DNA of 16,458 nucleotides from Triangularia verruculosa (GCA_033296885.1 MU864104.1:1-16458), one strand, 5' to 3'; counted from the stretch's first letter, positions 1-9,867 are shown. Numbers and translations: made by a program. Notes: generated from the letters alone by a model not told the origin.

Positions 1-119
1 TATCGTGTGTGTTAATTCCGCTGCACTAGAAGAGTACTGTAAGTACCTACCGCTATAGGGCCCTTAGGCCTGTATGCGGTTCATACCTTTTAACAATTAA
101 GTATTTATATTATTATATA

Positions 120-255
120 ATTGTATAAGTTAATGAAGAAATATTTTAAAATATAACTTTTAAAGTTTTTTTTAATAAATATAGTAATGTAGAATTTATT
201 ATTTAACTAATTTAAAATACGAAGGGTATAACGGATACCTTTGATAAAAGGTAAG
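120..255 (+). pseudogene. DUF3435 gene remnant, first piece in the window
   Basis: This AT-rich piece runs into the Ty3 insertion. Read with codons starting at 252 it ends KGITDTFDKR. When one GTAAG copy is removed the same frame continues after 8455 into a stretch that resembles a DUF3435 protein. The stops in it are TAA, as expected from RIP of CAA, CAG or TGG. I cannot see where the gene starts; its N-terminus is upstream of the window or in bases 1-119, which are less RIP-mutated and in which I recognise no coding sequence. The assignment rests on frame continuity with the next piece more than on motifs here. Confidence 0.45.
251..255. repeat. Target-site duplication GTAAG, left copy
   Basis: GTAAG directly precedes the left LTR and is repeated exactly at 8451-8455 after the right LTR. 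A 5-bp duplication is usual for Ty3 integration and fixes the element's ends. Confidence 0.9.
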
Positions 256-680
256 TGTGACGAACCCCTATACAGAACCTCTGAAAGGGATACTCGGTTG
301 AAGGCAACTTTTGACAATTAGTTCGGTGTAGTTAAACAGTGTACAATAAGATGTCTCAATGTAAACACAAGATACCGTGAATATAAGCTGTAATTGCATA
401 CTGCGGAACTATCTATAAGCCATCTAGTTCCTCCGTATATATAAACTATAAATCCCTAAGTACCTCCATACCTAGATTACTCTCGCTCGCTAGCGACCCG
501 TAGTAATCCTTCTAGCGTTTACTACGTTCGCTAGGTAATCGTGGTAATCCGGCTTACCTTTACTAAATAGTAAGCCTTCTCCGATCCTTGTAGCTTTACT
601 GCTGTACCCCTTTCCTCCGATTAGTAGGTATAGTTAGCTGTAGTCCCTACCTAGCCTTGCTATATGGTTAGTCTGTAATA
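256..680 (-). repeat. Left LTR (3' LTR in element orientation), 425 bp
   Basis: It starts TGTGACGAACC and ends TGTAATA, the RIP form of TGTGACA seen in the other copy. It aligns without gaps to 8026-8450. Bases 256 to about 455 keep many CA and TG dinucleotides that are mutated in the other copy; the inner half is the more mutated of the two. Confidence 0.93.
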
Positions 681-683
681 CGA

Positions 684-695
684 TGCTCCCCTCTC
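684..695 (-). promoter_or_regulatory. Polypurine tract of the Ty3 element
   Basis: On the minus strand GAGAGGGGAGCA sits 3 bases from the inner edge of the 3' LTR, where the plus-strand primer of a Ty3 element is expected. Confidence 0.7.
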
Positions 696-1503
696 GACGT
701 CTTTTGTCCCGGAAGACTCGACGTTATTGTCCTTATAACCTTAGTGCTGCTATTCTTCCCTATGCATAAGTAATCCCTCTCCTTTTCTTCTTCCGTAAGC
801 TCGTCTCGGTGTATTTAACGATAACGGGTCGCGTAAAGAAACGTCACCGCGATACTACTTGTAAACGAATAGTTCTTTCTACCTCGATTAATTAAGACGG
901 TGTCGAAGTTATACCTTACTCCCGTTACTGGCGCGCGAAGCCTTAAGGGCGCTATATTATAAAGGAGGGATCGAACTGCTATTCTAACTACGTTCGAATA
1001 AGTAAATCGTACGATAAGCTAAACGTAGCGGATTTTCGTAGGTACTTAGGTTCTATATAATGGTCCTTCTTTTACTAACGGTTATAGTAATTAAAAATTT
1101 ATTAGAATAAAAGAAAATTAATAAGGAAATAACTGCGAAAAAGAATCTATTATCGAAGATATTAAGCTCCTTAACTTACCTACGTAAATAACGCGAGTCG
1201 ATATATAATTAGGGTATAGAATACTTTCGTCGGGGAATAGAGTCGTTAAACGAAGTAGATACCTTAGCGCCCCCTTTACCCGAGCCTACGGATCTACTAG
1301 ACGAACAATCCCTAGTTAACTAAGCTTAATCGTTAAGTGCTTTCGGTATTATAAACTAAGAGGCTATTAATACCTCCAACTTTAGTATTACTTTCGAGCC
1401 CCTCATTAATTTCGACTAGTTAATTGACCTTATACCTATAGTCAGTTAGGATTCCTCCGGTAAAATTCCTCCAACTTCTTAAAGTAGTTAAGGTTTGTAA
1501 TAC
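694..1503 (+). pseudogene. Antisense reading frame in the 3' part of the Ty3 element
   Basis: One plus-strand frame (codons starting at 694, 1036, 1252) reads as protein for about 270 codons, broken only by stops that RIP can create. Recognisable stretches are a basic Cys-containing segment near LRRC, then LLAREALRALYYKGGIELL, a Lys/Glu/Leu-rich helix-forming segment with YFRRGIESLNEVD, and a Pro/Ser-rich acidic tail with LAPPLPEPTDLLDEQS. This layout (Cys-rich head, coiled coil, low-complexity tail) recalls many lineage-specific fungal proteins, but I cannot name a family. It runs opposite to gag-pol and lies between the chromodomain and the polypurine tract. The start codon is not visible and the end is set at the first stops after the Pro/Ser tail. 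It may be an accessory gene of the element or captured sequence. Confidence 0.5.
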
Positions 1504-1533
1504 TAATTATAAGTAGGTCCCTAAATATTTATT

Positions 1534-1604
1534 AACCTTATAATATAGTATATAGTACGTCGATTATTACGTCGGAGGCGCGGATTCGACTTCCGCCGAG
1601 GTTC
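1534..1604 (+). other. tRNA-like fold, possibly a RIP-damaged tRNA remnant
   Basis: The 71 bases can be drawn as a cloverleaf. The acceptor AACCTTA/CGAGGTT pairs 6 of 7, the anticodon stem CGTCG/CGTCG pairs 4 of 5 around a 7-base loop with T33, the variable loop has 5 bases, and the T arm is perfect (GCGGA, loop TTCGACT, TCCGC). The D arm is poor. The T arm and overall spacing are the best evidence; the fold could be chance. Confidence 0.25.
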
Positions 1605-1610
1605 TGTATT

Positions 1611-1639
1611 TAGATTTATAGGTATTGCCTATGAATCTA
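1611..1639. repeat. Hairpin followed by a T-rich run
   Basis: TAGATTTATAGG and CCTATGAATCTA form a 12-bp stem with one G-T pair and a 5-base loop. A T-rich run follows from 1641. It lies just past the tRNA-like fold on the plus strand and just beyond the pol stop on the minus strand, so it may mark a transcript end. Confidence 0.5.
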
Positions 1640-1682
1640 GGTATTTTTTTTATTTTTATTTAAGCCAGTTTAAATATCGCTA

Positions 1683-1838
1683 ATAGAATTCTTTTAACTT
1701 ATTTAAATAATTTAGATTTATTACTGATTTTTATAAATTATCTATAGCCGGGTAATTTAGTTAATTAACTAAGTATTTTAATTAATCTTTATTAATCCGT
1801 AAATCTAATACTTCTTTTATATTATACTTTTCTTCTTC
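1683..1838 (-). other. Chromodomain of the Ty3 integrase
   Basis: The degraded frame reads EEEKYNIKEVLDLRIN, then LKYLV.W..YPA.DN, then a C-terminal helix ending KLKEFY, with stops at the expected Gln and Trp positions. This is the usual chromovirus C-terminal module, which in the family directs integration to chromatin carrying particular histone marks. It follows a GPY/F region (GLFKVKKKISKTIYKLELS) ending at 1875. Confidence 0.85.
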
Positions 1839-2387
1839 GTTCTCCGCTACTTCCCGGGTATCGGCTTTATTTACTTATAATGCGGATTCTAGAAGTAAAA
1901 TATAAAAAGTATATAATTGTAAATATATCGTATTAGATAACTCTAGTTTATATATCGTCTTCGATATTTTCTTCTTAACTTTAAACAGACCTACTCTCCT
2001 ATAGTCCAGCTTTTTACTAGGTCTTTTAATGCGTAGATTATATATAGAAAGGAATATTATATCCTCCTTCTTAAAGTAAGGTCCCTTAAGCCTTTTAAAG
2101 TTATAGTATTTCCGTATCCTTTCCCTTATAAACTTTAATTCTTTTTTAAGTTTTCCGTAGAGTATATATAATTTATTTATTTTAACCGCCGCCCTAGGCA
2201 CCTTTATATTAGGTCCTTAGCGTAGGTCTGCCTCATATCTGTAATTTACGAAGAAAGGCATAACTTTCGTTATCTTTATTAGCGATATATTATATATTAA
2301 CTATACTGTAAGTAATAATTTAACTTAATCATTTTATTCGAAATTAATGTAATTCCGTAGGTATTATTTTACGATTTAATTAAGCCG

Positions 2388-2698
2388 TTCCGTCTAATTA
2401 TCTATTTAAAAATAATAAACCGAAAACGCTTTACTCTTTACCTCTAACTTTATTATTAATACTCTCTAAAACTTCGATACGAACTTAGTATTACGGTCCG
2501 TAATAAACTCCTTTAGCTATATATATATTAATATAATATACCGTAATATTATATCCGCTAATTACTCTGCCGATTAAGTCTCCTTATAAAGTAAAAAATA
2601 TACCTACTTAGTAAGCCTATTAATTACCGTTAATATATTATCGAATTTAATATTAATTACTGTATTCTTAGATTTTAGTAACTTAGTAATAAAGTCTA
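2388..2698 (-). other. Integrase catalytic core (D-65-D-35-E)
   Basis: The first Asp is in IDFITKL (2696-2694), the second in EFITDRNTKFVSKF (2498-2496) and the Glu in TERLN (2390-2388). They are 66 and 36 codons apart with no indel between them. The D-to-E spacing of 35 residues is the textbook retroviral/Ty3 integrase value. The Asp that would start the second strand (VIDRLTK) is now Asn, a RIP change. Confidence 0.9.
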
Positions 2699-3963
2699 TC
2701 GTAATTAAACTCTATAGCCGTTCGGTTATTAATAATAGCTTTAGAAATCCGGAAAGCTTATATTTTATAACCTTAATTCTTTTATATATATAATATAACT
2801 AGATAATTTCCTTAACGTCGTCTTTAATTCTTAATTAATTAAAGTACTACTTAATCTTTTCTATAGTTTTAGTAATACCTATATACCCTCCAAGCTTCGA
2901 TCCGTAGATTTCTATTACTAATACCATCCTAACGTTTAACTCTACGTAAGCCCGGTTCTTATACTATAATCGTCCTTAACTATCCTTTTAAATACCTTAC
3001 GGCTCTAACTCTTCCTATTAATATTACTCCGTAATATCATTACCTAACTTCCCTTAGTACTTATTAGAAATAACTTATTCCCGATATATTATATAACACT
3101 CTATCTATAATTATAGTAAATACTTAAGGGTGCCTTCCGGCGTTTCCTTAAATAATAATAGTAACTCCTTAAGTATATCTTTATAATAGTCGGCTCGCCG
3201 GCTAAGTACGTTTACCTTAGCGTTCTCCGAACCCTTCTTATAATTAATCTCGAAATTAAATTCCGAAAGAAACTTTAACTATCGGGTTTACCATACGTTA
3301 AGGACCTTCGTCGTAATAAAATACCGTAAGTTCTTATAATCCGTATAGACCTATACTTCGTAATTAATACCACTAAAGTATAGCCTTTACTCCTCGAACG
3401 TTTCGATAATAATAAGTAGCTTTTTATTATAAATTAAGTAATTTTAATAAGCCCCTTTTAATTTCTTCGAAAAGAAAGTTATTAGGTATAGTTTTCTATC
3501 GTTATTTCGCTAGTCTAATTGTCCTCTAATTATATAATCTAATATATTAGCCTCGACCTCGAATAGTCGATTAGGGTCTGGTAATTTAAGTATTGAGTCT
3601 TTTAAAATAGCCTCTTTTAACTCCTAAAAAGCTTACTCTTCTTCTTACCCCCACTTAAATTCCACGTTTTTCTTAGTTAAGTAATTAAGTAGTCGCGCGA
3701 TACTTACGTATCTACGGATAAATATCCGATAGAAATTAATAAACCCTAAAAATTCCCTAACGTATATTTATAACTGCAGCGTAAGTTAATCTTTAACGGC
3801 CGTAATCTTCCTAAGCTTTATACGAACTTTACTTAACGATATTAAATATCCCAGATATACTATTTTCTATATATAGAACTTGCTTTTTTCTTTATTTACT
3901 AAGAGTCCGGCTCCGTATAGCGCGTCGAGTATCTCTCGTATATAGTATTTATACTCTTTTAAA

Positions 3964-3968
3964 GTATA
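3964..3968. repeat. Target-site duplication GTATA, left copy
   Basis: GTATA here and at 4536-4540 flanks the solo LTR. Removing one copy plus the LTR restores the RT frame through the YLDD region. Confidence 0.85.
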
Positions 3969-4535
3969 TGTTAACGTGTGGCACATAATAGGTGCCGGGT
4001 AAGACCCAGGTGTTGAGGTGCCGGGTAGGTCTTCCAACTTCTCACATAAGCCTAACTCGGCAGACGAGCTCCTTAGCCAAGCCTAACCTTGGCACTATAC
4101 TATTATAGGTCTAGCGTAACCTAAGACCTACTAAAGGGCTCAGCTCCTAAGGATTTATCAGCTATCGAAGGAAATCGAAGTCCGTAGAACTAAGCTATAC
4201 CCTCTATAGCTTAGTAGTCCCACAGGGCACCCTGCTACCCTATAGGGGCCCAGTGCCCTGTAGAACCTGCTGGAAGACCAGCACACTTGTATAAGTAGAC
4301 CTCTCCTCTCCTCTCAATCCTGTATGTAGTAAGCAAGCACAAGCAAGTCAAGCAATAGCAATATAGCTTATTCTGCAGTACTTTGCCCACTGTAGTACAG
4401 TGGCCTTGCTTCCTTCAGCACTGCTGTCGTACCCCTCCTTTCTTCCGCTTCCGCTACGCACTGCTATAGCGCATAGTCTGCTGTAGCTCCCCTATAGGCG
4501 CTGTAATACAGGCCTATAAGGCTACGCAGCAAATA
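3969..4535 (+). mobile_element. Solo LTR of 567 bp nested in the Ty3 RT gene
   Basis: It starts TGTTAACG and ends GCAGCAAATA, which fits a RIP-altered CAACA end. It has no internal coding region, so it is probably the product of LTR-LTR recombination. It keeps many CA and TG dinucleotides and is far richer in GC than the Ty3 sequence around it, so it is younger or escaped most RIP. A TATA box and pyrimidine-rich start region give plus-strand orientation. The parent family is unknown; a Copia-type element is possible. Confidence 0.85.
4290..4297 (+). promoter_or_regulatory. TATA box of the solo LTR
   Basis: TATAAGTA is followed by ACCTCTCCTCTCCTCTC, a pyrimidine-rich likely initiation region. 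The other solo LTR has TATAAG followed by ACCTCT in a comparable setting. Confidence 0.5.
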
Positions 4536-5940
4536 GTATATAAGTAAATAAGAACGTCGTCGAGATAATATATTATTATCTTATCAAAGTACTTCTGGAT
4601 AATATAGTTAATAAGAGATTAGAACGTTACGGGTATATTAATAAGCTTAAATAGTATTACGAAATACTTAAAATAATTATAAGGTATACGAAACGCTATC
4701 TTTTATTTATCTCCTTCTTTAATCTATATATAAATATATCCGACCGGTATATTTAAGCGTATAAATTATCGCGCCTTAATTAACTAACTCCGTAACCTGG
4801 CTATTAATAGTAGTAGGTAGTTATTCTTTACTATCTCATTATTTAATTAACGGTAATCTATATATAGTTATAAGCTACCGTCCTTCTTCGGTACGAAGAA
4901 AACGGGGTATTTTATTAGTAATGTGGACTCTTTAATATACCCTCTCTTTAAATTCTCGTTTAAATATTTCCGTAGTTCTTTATTCTATTTATCGTTAATA
5001 TAGTAGACTTTAAATAGCCGTAACTTAGCTCCTTCTTTTAACTTAATCTTATAATCCTATAATCCTTACTTTAGAAGTGCCTTTAAATACTTAGCCGTAA
5101 AGGCTAGGTATCCTTAATATTCTACCGGTACTGCTTTTTTCTCGCCTTTCTCTACGTTATTATAGTAAATATATTTATTAACCTCCGATATTTCTACTAA
5201 CGTTATTAACCTTATTTCTTTAATCTTACCGCCTATATCGATAAAGTATATTATTATTTCTTATACTCCTTACGGTAATGCCGTAAAAGGTGCCTTTCTT
5301 ATACTCTACTCTATATATACGCCTAGTCTCCTATCGTTAGCTAGATATTTCTAAGGTTCTTTTAGTCGTAAGTAGCTACTATCCTTTTAATTAATGTTTA
5401 AGTTATAGTCTTTATACTATAGTTATCCTAGGATTATATCCTTTTCTAGCCCTATATCTACAATATCGAAAATCACTTTTATTATCTTCCTTAATATAAT
5501 AATATCTAATAGTAACGTCTCCTTATTTATTAACTATATAGGGAAGGGTCCTTTTATAATAACCCCTTCCTCTTTCTTTCTCTATAGAACCCGGACTTAT
5601 TATATAAATCTTAGTAAAATTAAGTCTGCTTTAGCTTTATTATCTATAAATACTTACGTTTAAAAACCCTTTTAACGCATTATTATTTATAATCTTTTAT
5701 CTTTTATACCCCTCTTTTATACCGTAGTAACTTCGTTAATGTATAGCTCATAATCCTTTAAAGGTTTACGGCTTCTATAAAAGGCCGTAGTTCTTTTCCC
5801 GACTATTATTATGCCTTTAAAGTGTCCTCTTTTATTAAATTATTTAATAACTCGAAATCGGTTAATTATTATCGTTAAACTTCCTTCTACTTCCCATCTC
5901 TTATACTTCGTCGAATTCTCCTCCAATTATATATCCTTTA

Positions 5941-7985
5941 TTCTTTAACCGTTATTTTAGCCTCGGCTTTAGCCTAAGCATTATAATATCTCCTAGCCTT
6001 TACCCGTAAGTAGAACGTATAATCTAGGCTTTTATAATATATTAAGCCGAACGCCTTCGATTCGACTATATTTTCTTCTTAATTTATTATATACTCTAAG
6101 TAACCTTTTATATTCCTAAGTATAACTTATATAACCTAGAGACCTCCCTTTTATTTAACTAAGTCTTATAACTTTTATAAGAAATAATCATTTAACTCTT
6201 CGTCCGGAGTCCCCTACTTTACAAATATCTTTAGCATTAATATTAGTTCTCCCGTTTAAATAACTTTCTTAATAAGCTAATACCCGTTAAAGATCTTCGA
6301 TTAATAATATTCTATATATCCGTAAGTAATATATTAGAACTATAATATTCTCCTATATTTTAAATACCTTAAGTAAACTTATAACGTATCCCCTTTATAA
6401 AAAGTATACTACCTTTATATTAAGATTTCTCTTAATATTAGTACGAGCTTAATATTAATTATTAATTACATTATCTAAAACTCTTCCTAAGTCTCTCCTT
6501 CTTCGTTAAACTATATAAGGGCCTTAACGAATTCTTCCTCTGGAATAATCCAGTACTCGTTACCTTACCTAAATATCGTAAGTAGGTAATTATCGATTAT
6601 AGTCTGCGCTACCTGATCCTCGAAGTTACGGTAATATTATTTAATTACTTCTTATTAATTCTGGAGTTCTTTTATCTTTTCTTCGAACCTTTAAACTTAT
6701 TCTTTAGCCTATTTTAAGGTTTCTCCTATATTTAAGCTCGAAGTAGCGATCGTTTTTACGATAAAAACTCGCCCTAATTACTGTAAGGTTTCCTTAGAAA
6801 GTCCTGGAGCTAAGTTTTCCTTTAACTTCGAGGCTCCTTTAACCGGTAATTCTTATCTTATAATGTAGTCTTCCCCTTCGGAATCGACTATTAGTTTTCC
6901 TTCTTAGGCTTTATACTTAAAATTATTATCGGTATAGTCGTCTATTAAATCCCGAAAATCCTCGTTAATATACTCGGCGTTAGAAATTTTAACGACCTGT
7001 AATATCTTAACGACTACCGCCGTCTTTCTTTCCTTTTAATTAAGCTATTTAAGTATCCGATAATCCCTTTTAAAATAGCCTATTTTTTTGTAATTAAAGT
7101 ATTTAATATTATTTTTTTTCTTAAATTACTTCTAGATTACGTCCACCTTTATAGGTCTTACGTAAGTAGTCCCTAAGAAATAAATCCCGTAAAGCTTTCT
7201 CTTTTTTTTCTCGTTAAGGCGGTAGGGTCCTTATATACGCGTACCTTTACGCTCCTTACGGCGCTAATATTATCGGTCGTCGATGTAGATCGCTATTGCG
7301 ATATATTCGTCGATAATCTCCGGCCGCTCCTATCGGTATAATTTATCCTTAACTTCTTCCTTAAACCCGTTATAGAATAATTATATTAATCCTTTATTAT
7401 TAATTTCGCTATAGAATATATCCGTCTTAAATATTACAGTATAATCGGTAATAGATTTAATTTATTTAAGATTAATTAGTTACCTTTACGTACACTTACC
7501 TTTATCGTACTCTTTAAATACCTCTTTAATCTTCTCCTTAAAACCTTTATACGATTTAAAATACTTTTTAATAACTTCCTCCCTTTCGTTATATTTATTA
7601 TCGAAATAATCTTTTAGGATCGGCTCGAATTAAGTAAGCGCCTTATCTTTAAGCCTAGACGCAATGTATACGACCTTAGATTCCTTATCCGGGAAACGAA
7701 AAGGGTAATACCGAAAATAGGCTTTAAGTTAGATCAAAAATCCTCTTAATTCTCCTTTTACACCTCCGTAATAATCGGGTACTTCGAACTTAGTACGTCC
7801 CCTTTCCTTACGCAAAGTATCGATCTCTTAGTAGAGTATAGCGTTTTTTTACGTAAGGATATTATAGGAGAGGTACGACTTATCCTTAAGCTTTTAAATA
7901 CAGGTGAGAAGTTAGTCGATAATAAGTTGGGTCGAGGTTCCCCCCTAAATATTAATATTTCCGGCTATAGTATTAACTTAGCACC
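5941..7985 (-). pseudogene. gag: Ty3 gag, RIP-degraded, with a long C-terminal extension
   Basis: This would form the virus-like particle. The frame with codons starting at 7788 shows a helical N-terminal segment (QEIDTLRKERGRTKF pattern, about 7850-7789). The retrotransposon gag core follows: FEVPDYYGG at 7788, then YFRYYPFRFPDKESKV, then F.P.LKDYF, then LINLK...DYTVIF and LFYNGFKEEVKDKLY. A CCHC zinc knuckle is at 7104-7060, now reading FNYKKIGYFKRDY because Cys and His codons became Tyr. The same frame goes on for about 370 more codons to about 5941, longer than the usual gap between knuckle and protease. No ATG is visible near 7985, so the start is approximate. Confidence 0.88.
7060..7104 (-). 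other. Gag zinc knuckle with Cys/His codons mutated to Tyr
   Basis: The 15 codons read KYFNYKKIGYFKRDY. A CX2CX4HX4C knuckle fits if each Tyr at a ligand position derives from Cys (TGT/TGC to TAT/TAC) or His (CAT/CAC to TAT/TAC). Both changes are RIP-type transitions. Confidence 0.8.
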
Positions 7986-8025
7986 TTTAACTTATCCGTA
8001 ATAAAGTTAAAGTAAGTATATAACG

Positions 8026-8450
8026 TATAACGAACCCTTATATAGAACTTTTAAAAGGGATATTCGGTTAAAGGTAACTTCTAATAATTAGTTCGGTGCA
8101 GTTAAATAGTATATAATAAAATGTCTTAATGTAAATATAAGATACCGTAAATATAAACTATAATTATATATTGCGGAATTATCTATAAGCTATTTAGTTC
8201 CTCCGTATATATAGACTATAAATCCCTAAGTACCTCCGTACCTGGATTACCCTCGCTCGCCAACGACCCGTGGTAATCTTTCTAACGCTTACCACGCTCG
8301 CCAGGTGATCGTGGTGATCCGGCTCACCTTTGCCAAGCAGTGAGCCTTCTCCGATCCTTGCAGCCTTGCTGCTGTGCCCCTTTCCTCCGATTAGCAGATA
8401 TAGTTAGCTGCAGTCCCCACCTGGCCTTGCTATATGGTTGGTCTGTGACA
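8026..8450 (-). repeat. Right LTR (5' LTR in element orientation), 425 bp
   Basis: It starts TATAACGAACC (RIP form of TGTGACGAACC) and ends TGTGACA. Its inner half, 8026 to about 8230, is strongly RIP-mutated. Its outer half, to 8450, keeps stretches such as CCAGGTGATCGTGGTGATCC that are altered in the left copy. In element orientation this copy would hold the promoter for gag-pol. Confidence 0.93.
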
Positions 8451-8455
8451 GTAAG
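8451..8455. repeat. Target-site duplication GTAAG, right copy
   Basis: It is identical to 251-255 and directly follows the TGTGACA end of the right LTR. Confidence 0.9.
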
Positions 8456-9273
8456 AGATTAATTACCTAGTATTATTAACGGAAATAATCTTTTTAATTA
8501 AGTTCTATAGGTCCGAATATTCGCTTTATAAAGGACTAAGACCGATACTATTTATCTATAACCCTATACTCCCGATATTAATTATTTTTATTATTATAAA
8601 GGTTTTTAAGGATTATAAAATTATAGAAGATTTATTCGATATATAACTATTAGAAGGAAAGATAATTTATTTATAATAGAAGGAAAGCGTTTTTAACTTG
8701 CCCTTCTTTAAGAATATATTTATAAAAGGTACGCCGGGAAAGATAGAAATAGTAACTGTATTTAACAAGCGCTTTAGGCTCTTAGATTTTTGTACTGGGT
8801 ATCCGCGTCCGCTTATAATTTACGACTTTAGAGTTAAAGGACTATACTAGATTAGTATATATACGGATACCCTTTTCCTAGTCCGATATATTAATCCTTT
8901 CGTATAGATAAGTTATATACCGTTGCTTAAAGGATAAAGTATACTGGCTAGAAAAACCTTAATATATATAATAATTATTATTAACTTAATAATAATAGTA
9001 TAGATAGCTAGGGTAGTTATTTCGGTTTTAATATACGTAATATTATTAACGATTTCTTTTGCGGCTTAATACTTACGTATAACCTACAATTATTATAGTC
9101 CCTCTTAATAGAGAAGTAAGAAAAGTTCCAAAATAACTCTGAGTTTTCTAAAATAAAGAACGAGTTTACAATTCTATAAGAATAGCGAAATACGGACTTA
9201 ATTACGCACTGTAAAAACCTTTACGCTAAAAAATGAAAATTAATTAAAAAAGAAGTCCGAAAGTATTAGAAAA
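8456..9273 (+). pseudogene. DUF3435 gene, second piece: recombinase-like core
   Basis: This is the most recognisable part of a fungal DUF3435 protein, a tyrosine-recombinase-like family that includes Starship captains and many other copies. In one frame come a YNP.LPIL segment, SVFNLPFFKNIF, then GYPRPLIIYDFRVKGLY (8797-8847) and a degraded segment ending QISYIPLL, where the family's H-x-D-P...SY region is expected. The frame shifts by one base near 8952-8956, an A5 run. The next frame reads DS.GSYFGFNIRNIIND (9003-9050), a conserved C-terminal motif of the family, and continues KFQNNSEFSKIKNEF and a Lys-rich helix into the solo LTR at 9273. Stops are RIP-type. The match is from memory of the family, not from a search. 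Confidence 0.7.
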
Positions 9274-9862
9274 TGTTAAAATACAGCTTTTGTTTGTAGA
9301 TTTTACAGTGTATCTGAGCCCTGTAGAATACAGGGCCTCAGAGGCAATACAATGGCTTGGATCAGCAGTGCTTAGGCACCACGGTTGCCGGAACGGAACT
9401 CGGCCCCCTGAAGCAATCCGAAGTCCCGGAAAGCCGAACGCTAAGGCCAGTGCCCTGCAGCGGTCAAACGGTAGCGCAACGTGGCCTGTAACGTGGCCTG
9501 TAACCTTATTTTGGTTAGCGCACTTAGCGGGCGTTCGGGCCCGGGAACGGAGTCACCCTCAGGGAGCGAGTAGAAGACTGACGGCCTATAAGACCTCTGC
9601 CTCACACCCTATTCACTGTGATATTTCTTAGTCTGTAAGGTTCAATCAATATACTGGTTCACCACACTTATCAGTGCCTCACAAGCCTATGTTACAGTGA
9701 TTCTCTTCTATATATTACAGGGCGCCGCCCCTGTAATCCACCTTCCTTCAGTGCCCCGGCAACTGTCGAATGCTGCAGTCAAAGTCTTCTTCGCTCTCAG
9801 TGTACTGCGCCGATAGCTATTTGAGCCTATATTTACAGGCCTCAATAGCACCTATTTCAACA
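9274..9862 (+). mobile_element. Solo LTR of 589 bp in the DUF3435 gene
   Basis: It starts TGTTAAAATACAG and ends TATTTCAACA, with GAAAA duplicated on both sides (9269-9273 and 9863-9867). It is much less RIP-mutated than its flanks. TATAAG at 9587-9592 followed by ACCTCT suggests a plus-strand promoter. LTR plus duplication is 594 bp, a multiple of three, and the flanking DUF3435 frame is the same on both sides. The open frame at 9290-9631 inside it has no protein-like features. The start TGTTA, the AACA-type end and the TATA layout resemble the solo LTR at 3969-4535, so the parents may be related. Confidence 0.8.
9314..9341. repeat. Hairpin in the solo LTR
   Basis: CTGAGCCCTGTA and TACAGGGCCTCAG pair except for one extra G, around loop GAA. 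Related hairpins are at 9715-9736 (TTACAGGG/CCCTGTAA) and 9821-9845 (TTGAGCC...GGCCTCAA). Confidence 0.7.
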
Positions 9863-9867
9863 GAAAA

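Larger units (their letters stand above)
1656..5940 (-). pseudogene. pol: Ty3 pol polyprotein, RIP-degraded and split by a solo LTR
   Basis: It encoded the enzymes that copy the element's RNA and integrate the DNA. Going down in coordinate, the protease motif (FIDN.A.ADLI) is at 5647-5618. RT includes FFVPKKDGS at 4900-4874 and the catalytic YLDD at about 4567-4556. RNase H spans about 3590-3240, where its EVEANxxDY stretch and later SENAK and SRR can be read. The integrase has its triad at 2696-2694 (D), 2498-2496 (D) and 2390-2388 (E). A GPY/F-type C-terminus follows at 2201-1875 and a chromodomain at 1838-1683. All these motifs share one frame once the 567-bp solo LTR plus its 5-bp duplication is subtracted. 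Many TAA/TAG codons stand for Gln or Trp. The frame differs from gag; the change lies near 5940. Confidence 0.93.
256..8450 (-). mobile_element. Ty3/gypsy chromovirus, RIP-inactivated, 8195 bp
   Basis: A complete LTR retrotransposon lies on the minus strand. It has two 425-bp LTRs, a 5-bp target duplication, a polypurine tract beside the left LTR, and the domain order gag, protease, RT, RNase H, integrase, chromodomain, which is the chromovirus order. All coding regions carry dense TAA/TAG stops and are depleted in CA and TG, the RIP signature, so it is dead. It includes a 567-bp solo LTR inserted later; without that and its 5-bp duplication the element is about 7.6 kb. It interrupts a DUF3435 gene. 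I found no convincing tRNA primer-binding site next to the right LTR; RIP may have erased it, or the element self-primes. Confidence 0.95.

Noticed and set aside
8010..8025. Primer-binding site next to the 5' LTR
   Set aside because: The sequence after the LTR on the minus strand (CGTTATATACTTAC) does not match a tRNA 3' end that I recognise.
9290..9631. Open frame of 113 codons on the plus strand
   Set aside because: It lies inside the solo LTR, has no domain features and arises from less RIP-mutated, GC-richer DNA.
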